This document shows, piece by piece, positions 34,350 to 34,759 of a stretch of DNA of 34,759 nt; positions within the stretch are counted from its first letter, which is position 1, and every line of letters begins with the position of its first letter. The DNA lies in assembly GCA_937863745.1 (NCBI GenBank), contig CALMHN010000145.1, forward strand, positions 1-34,759. Direction: 5' to 3'. This DNA is from an uncultured bacterium (GTDB lineage: Bacteria; Bacillota_I; Bacilli_A; RF39; UBA660). The notes below the pieces were generated by a model that saw nothing but the letters and a program-made list of their open reading frames with translations, had not been told where the DNA came from and ran no database searches. Position numbers and translations under genes: made by a program.

Positions 34350-34426
34350 GTTTCCGTAGCTCAGCAGGATAGAGCAATCGCCTCCTAAGCGAAAGATCGG
34401 CAGTTCGATTCTGCTCGGGAACACCA
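34350..34426 (+). tRNA. tRNA-Arg (anticodon CCT), CCA encoded
   Basis: A full cloverleaf: acceptor GTTTCCG with CGGGAAC, D-stem GCTC/GAGC, anticodon loop CTCCTAA (34382-34388, anticodon CCT reading AGG), T-arm GGCAG-TTCGATT-CTGCT, discriminator A and encoded CCA. The outer pair of the anticodon stem (34377 with 34393) is an A-A mismatch. Confidence 0.95.
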
Positions 34427-34436
34427 GAGGGAAATT

Positions 34437-34457
34437 AGTCGAAATAATTATTCGACT
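34437..34457 (+). repeat. Inverted repeat downstream of the tRNA
   Basis: AGTCGAA/TTCGACT around a 7-base AT loop, without a T-run. It could be a 3' processing or pause hairpin, or an operator. Confidence 0.55.
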
Positions 34458-34466
34458 TTCAAATAT

Positions 34467-34494
34467 AAAGGTTAATTTCGGTTAACTTTTTTTT
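34467..34494 (+). terminator. Rho-independent terminator after tRNA-Arg
   Basis: A 9-bp stem AAAGGTTAA/TTAACTTTT (one G-T pair), loop TTTCGG, then more T. Confidence 0.8.
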
Positions 34495-34519
34495 GTGTAT
34501 TTGAAAGGAGATTGATTAA

Positions 34520-34759
34520 ATGATAAATATAACAAAAGAAAATATAGAAATAGAAGATTCTTTAAATAATAGAATTAAAAGTATTACAAAGTTTCTAGGG
34601 GTAAAATCAAAACTAATAAATGGTAAATTAATAAGTATAGATAAAACTAATCTAGCTTATATAGAACCTCATAAATTAGAAATTAATAATACAACATATT
34701 TATTCTTTAATGACTCAAATTTAGTTTATATAAATACTTTAGAAAACGCTATTGATATA
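34520..34759 (+). CDS. Start of an unknown gene, cut by the window edge
   Basis: The open frame runs from ATG 34520 to the right edge (80 residues). AAAGGAG (34504-34510) is well placed. The visible product begins MINITKENIEIEDSLNNRIK and has Lys/Asn/Ile-rich sequence without signal peptide, membrane span or known motif. ATA and CTA codons appear more often than in neighbouring genes, but the sample is too small to argue for transfer. No promoter is seen between the tRNA terminator and this gene. Confidence 0.6.
   Translation, partial: MINITKENIEIEDSLNNRIKSITKFLGVKSKLINGKLISIDKTNLAYIEPHKLEINNTTYLFFNDSNLVYINTLENAIDI

Noticed and set aside
1-34759. Mycoplasma-type genetic code (TGA = Trp)
   Set aside because: Tryptophan is TGG throughout and several genes end cleanly at TGA (for example 14731-14733 and 32973-32975) with good boundaries.

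Overview
The window looks like a chromosomal segment of an uncultured, AT-rich, low-GC Gram-positive bacterium, probably in the wall-bearing, reduced-genome branch of Bacilli close to Mollicutes/Erysipelotrichia (RF39-like). The reasons are very A+T-rich coding DNA, Firmicutes gene order (polA-mutM and ezrA-nifZ), an AGGAGG-type ribosome binding site before most genes, MraY plus a sortase (so a peptidoglycan wall), and small versions of Rel and ClpB. TGA is used as a stop and tryptophan is TGG, so the Mycoplasma code does not apply. The lineage is an inference from protein style, not a database result.

Layout. 1-908 (minus): 3'-truncated dNTP triphosphohydrolase, divergent from an acidic coiled-coil protein (997-2796). 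2913-6304: two-gene surface operon, a secreted SH3b/glucosaminidase ending in a dockerin-like module, then a membrane-anchored protein with a cohesin-like/Ig domain and a cadherin-like domain. 6348-9724: DNA repair, polA (broken into two frames at about 7715) and mutM. 9805-12687: ezrA and a NifS-type cysteine desulfurase. 12766-14733: surface protein with an FGE/C-type-lectin-like C-terminus. 14828-16285: short Rel. 16310-18953: CIRCE-controlled hsp20 and clpB. 18996-21338: a small unknown gene, then a class B sortase and an LPKTG protein. 21425-22417: mraY. 22457-23098 (minus): zinc-ribbon membrane protein. 23245-32103: second surface operon, a 2262-residue repeat protein ending in a dockerin-like module, followed by two membrane-anchored proteins with cohesin-like domains. 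32173-32313: decayed surface-protein cassette. 32394-33689: two small membrane proteins. 33806-34327: HD-domain protein. 34350-34426: tRNA-Arg(CCT). 34520-end: start of an unknown gene.

The most interesting signal is that the two surface operons share one plan: a secreted protein with a C-terminal dockerin-like module is followed directly by type I membrane proteins carrying cohesin-like and cadherin-like ectodomains and long charged cytoplasmic tails. No cellulase or carbohydrate-binding module is seen. I infer a membrane-anchored cohesin/dockerin-like assembly that displays a wall hydrolase and a giant Ig-like stalk. Other points of note are an apparently permuted glucosaminidase domain, a Rel with altered synthetase residues and no C-terminal regulatory domains, the polA frameshift, many extended -10 (TGnTATAAT) promoters, and stop codons packed into terminator hairpins.
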